Position numbers and translations under genes: made by a program
Notes under the pieces: generated by a model
Told to the model about the DNA's origin: nothing
The model's input: the letters and a program-made list of their open reading frames with translations, nothing else
The model's database searches: none
Shown: one piece after another, positions 4,926 to 5,938 of the stretch
Layout of the letters: every line of letters starts with the position of its first letter
Numbering within the stretch: the first letter of the stretch is position 1
Assembly (NCBI GenBank): GCA_002345205.1
Contig: DDVI01000080.1
Coordinates: 1 to 5,938 of the forward strand
Direction: 5' to 3'
Source of the DNA: Bdellovibrionaceae bacterium UBA2316
Lineage (GTDB): Bacteria > Bdellovibrionota > Bdellovibrionia > Bdellovibrionales > Bdellovibrionaceae
Length of the DNA: 5,938 nt

Positions 4926-5385
4926 TTTACAGATAGTCTTTCAAGAAATACCAAATGAAATATCGCTAGCCATTCATTTCACTGGCTGTCCTTTAAAATG
5001 CAAAGGATGCCATTCAAATGACCTGTGGAATCCGGCCAGCGGTTTTGATTTAGATGCTTTAAAATTTGATCAAATTGTTACGCAATATTCAAAATACATT
5101 TCCTGTGTTGTATTCATGGGTGGGGAATGGCAACTCGCTTCCTTAATTGAAATGATTCAAGTTGCAAAGAAGCATAATAAAAAAATCGCGCTTTACACAG
5201 GACTTCAATTCGACGAAATCCCTCAAGTACTTATTAATAATCTAGACTATCTAAAATATGGTCCCTACATACATGAACGGGGCGGACTTAGTTCAGAAAC
5301 AACAAATCAAAGACTGATAAATTTAAAAACAAATGAAGAACTCAATTCATTTTTCAAGGAGGACACAAATGATTCGCTTAAGTAA
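4912..5385 (+). CDS. nrdG: Anaerobic ribonucleoside-triphosphate reductase activating protein (radical SAM)
   Basis: NrdG is the radical SAM activase that uses S-adenosylmethionine and a [4Fe-4S] cluster to make the glycyl radical on NrdD. The 157-residue protein has the CPLKCKGCH motif (Cys26, Cys30, Cys33; CX3CX2C) that holds the cluster, and MGGEW (69-73), the glycine-rich SAM-binding segment of the family. Length equals that of typical short NrdG proteins (about 155 residues). The N-terminus MRYSGLQIVFQEIPNEI is typical of the family, which supports the ATG at 4912 even though AGGG lies only one base before it; translation initiation may be weak. Its 3' end overlaps nrdD by 17 bases in another frame, so the two are coupled. 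It comes before nrdD, the reverse of the common nrdD-nrdG order. FNR-type and NrdR-like sites lie upstream. Confidence 0.93.
   Translation: MRYSGLQIVFQEIPNEISLAIHFTGCPLKCKGCHSNDLWNPASGFDLDALKFDQIVTQYSKYISCVVFMGGEWQLASLIEMIQVAKKHNKKIALYTGLQFDEIPQVLINNLDYLKYGPYIHERGGLSSETTNQRLINLKTNEELNSFFKEDTNDSLK
5357..5362 (+). promoter_or_regulatory. Strong ribosome binding site of nrdD inside nrdG
   Basis: AGGAGG lies six bases before the ATG at 5369, a full Shine-Dalgarno match at ideal spacing, located within the last codons of nrdG. It contrasts with the poor site of nrdG itself and suggests that NrdD is made in excess over its catalytic activator. Confidence 0.8.
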
Positions 5386-5938
5386 CGACCAAATAGACCA
5401 GAAAATACAATACATTCAAGACTACAAACTCGCCCAGAATGCTGCGGATGGGTCAAAATTGGATGCGAATGCCAATGTCACCATAAAAAATATCGCGACA
5501 CTAGAAGCCGAAATTAATAAGGACATCAACATTCAAATAAATAGAAAACTAGTGTCCAATAAAGTTGAAGAACTTTTCGGTGCTGATTTAGCAAAAGAAT
5601 ATATTCGGCAAATTGAGGATCATGAAATCTATGTTCACGATGAAACATCTCTAAAGCCCTATTGTGTATCCGTTAGCATGTATCCGCTTTTGACAGATGG
5701 CCTTAGTAAACTTGGTGGCGAATCGCTAGCTCCTAAACATTTAGGTTCTTTTTGTGGAACATTTATTAATTTCGTATTTGCTGTTAGTTCGCAATTTGCA
5801 GGAGCCGTTGCAACTGTTGAATTTTTGACTTATTTTGACTATTTTGCTCGACGTGAATTTGGTGACGACTATTTGAAAACCAATACAAAAACAGTTAACT
5901 CGTATTTACAGCAAGTAGTCTATTCAATTAATCAACCC
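5369..5938 (+). CDS. nrdD: Anaerobic (class III) ribonucleoside-triphosphate reductase, 5' part
   Basis: The first 190 codons are present and the frame runs off the window. NrdD reduces ribonucleoside triphosphates to deoxyribonucleotides by glycyl-radical chemistry without oxygen. Visible family segments are ANVTIKNIATLEAEINKDI (34-52), YIRQIEDHEIYVHDE (78-92), KPYCVSVSMYPLL (96-108, Cys99 a likely active-site cysteine), GGESLAPKHLGSFCGTFIN (116-134) and SSQFAGAVATVEFLTYFDYF (140-159). The glycyl radical site would be in the missing C-terminal part. Only about 33 residues precede the catalytic domain, so the roughly 90-residue N-terminal ATP-cone of many NrdD proteins is absent, which would alter allosteric activity control. 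The ATG at 5369 has AGGAGG six bases upstream and overlaps the end of nrdG by 17 bases. I judge it intact as far as it goes. Confidence 0.93.
   Translation, partial: MIRLSNDQIDQKIQYIQDYKLAQNAADGSKLDANANVTIKNIATLEAEINKDINIQINRKLVSNKVEELFGADLAKEYIRQIEDHEIYVHDETSLKPYCVSVSMYPLLTDGLSKLGGESLAPKHLGSFCGTFINFVFAVSSQFAGAVATVEFLTYFDYFARREFGDDYLKTNTKTVNSYLQQVVYSINQP

Overview
The window is a piece of a low-GC bacterial chromosome centred on anaerobic and nitric-oxide-related metabolism. No rRNA, tRNA, mobile element or CRISPR array is visible. The organism cannot be named from this sequence. The gene mix (NnrS, NorE/NorF-type oxidase subunits, a CRP/FNR-family regulator, class III ribonucleotide reductase) and the AT-rich, Gram-negative style would fit a Bdellovibrionota or other delta-like facultative anaerobe, but that is a guess.

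Layout. Minus strand, read right to left: a gene for an FmdE-domain protein (3659-3072) and nnrS (3065-1896) form a tightly coupled pair. After a 111-bp gap come a heme-copper oxidase subunit III of NorE type (1784-1197), a 69-residue subunit-IV/NorF-like membrane protein (1195-986) and a histidine-containing multi-pass membrane protein (926-12). Plus strand: a divergent CRP/FNR-family regulator (4114-4812) is followed by nrdG (4912-5385) and the 5' part of nrdD (5369 to the window edge). The 454-bp divergent gap (3660-4113) holds candidate control elements and a possible gene remnant.

How the parts fit. NnrS and NorE/NorF accompany nitric oxide reductase in denitrifiers and NO-tolerant bacteria. 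The catalytic subunit NorB is not in the window. NrdG/NrdD make deoxyribonucleotides without oxygen. Two sequences of the form ATGAT-N4-ATCA lie in intergenic DNA, one upstream of norE and one upstream of nrdG. They are the only exact TGAT-N4-ATCA matches I found in the window. The regulator encoded between the two units lacks the cysteine set of an oxygen-sensing Fe-S FNR, so it looks more like a DNR/NnrR-type protein and may control both. The nrdG leader also carries two NrdR-box-like sequences 32 bp apart, suggesting a second control by nucleotide status.

The norE-norF-membrane protein block is clearly more AT-rich than the fmdE-nnrS pair, so the two minus-strand units may have different histories.
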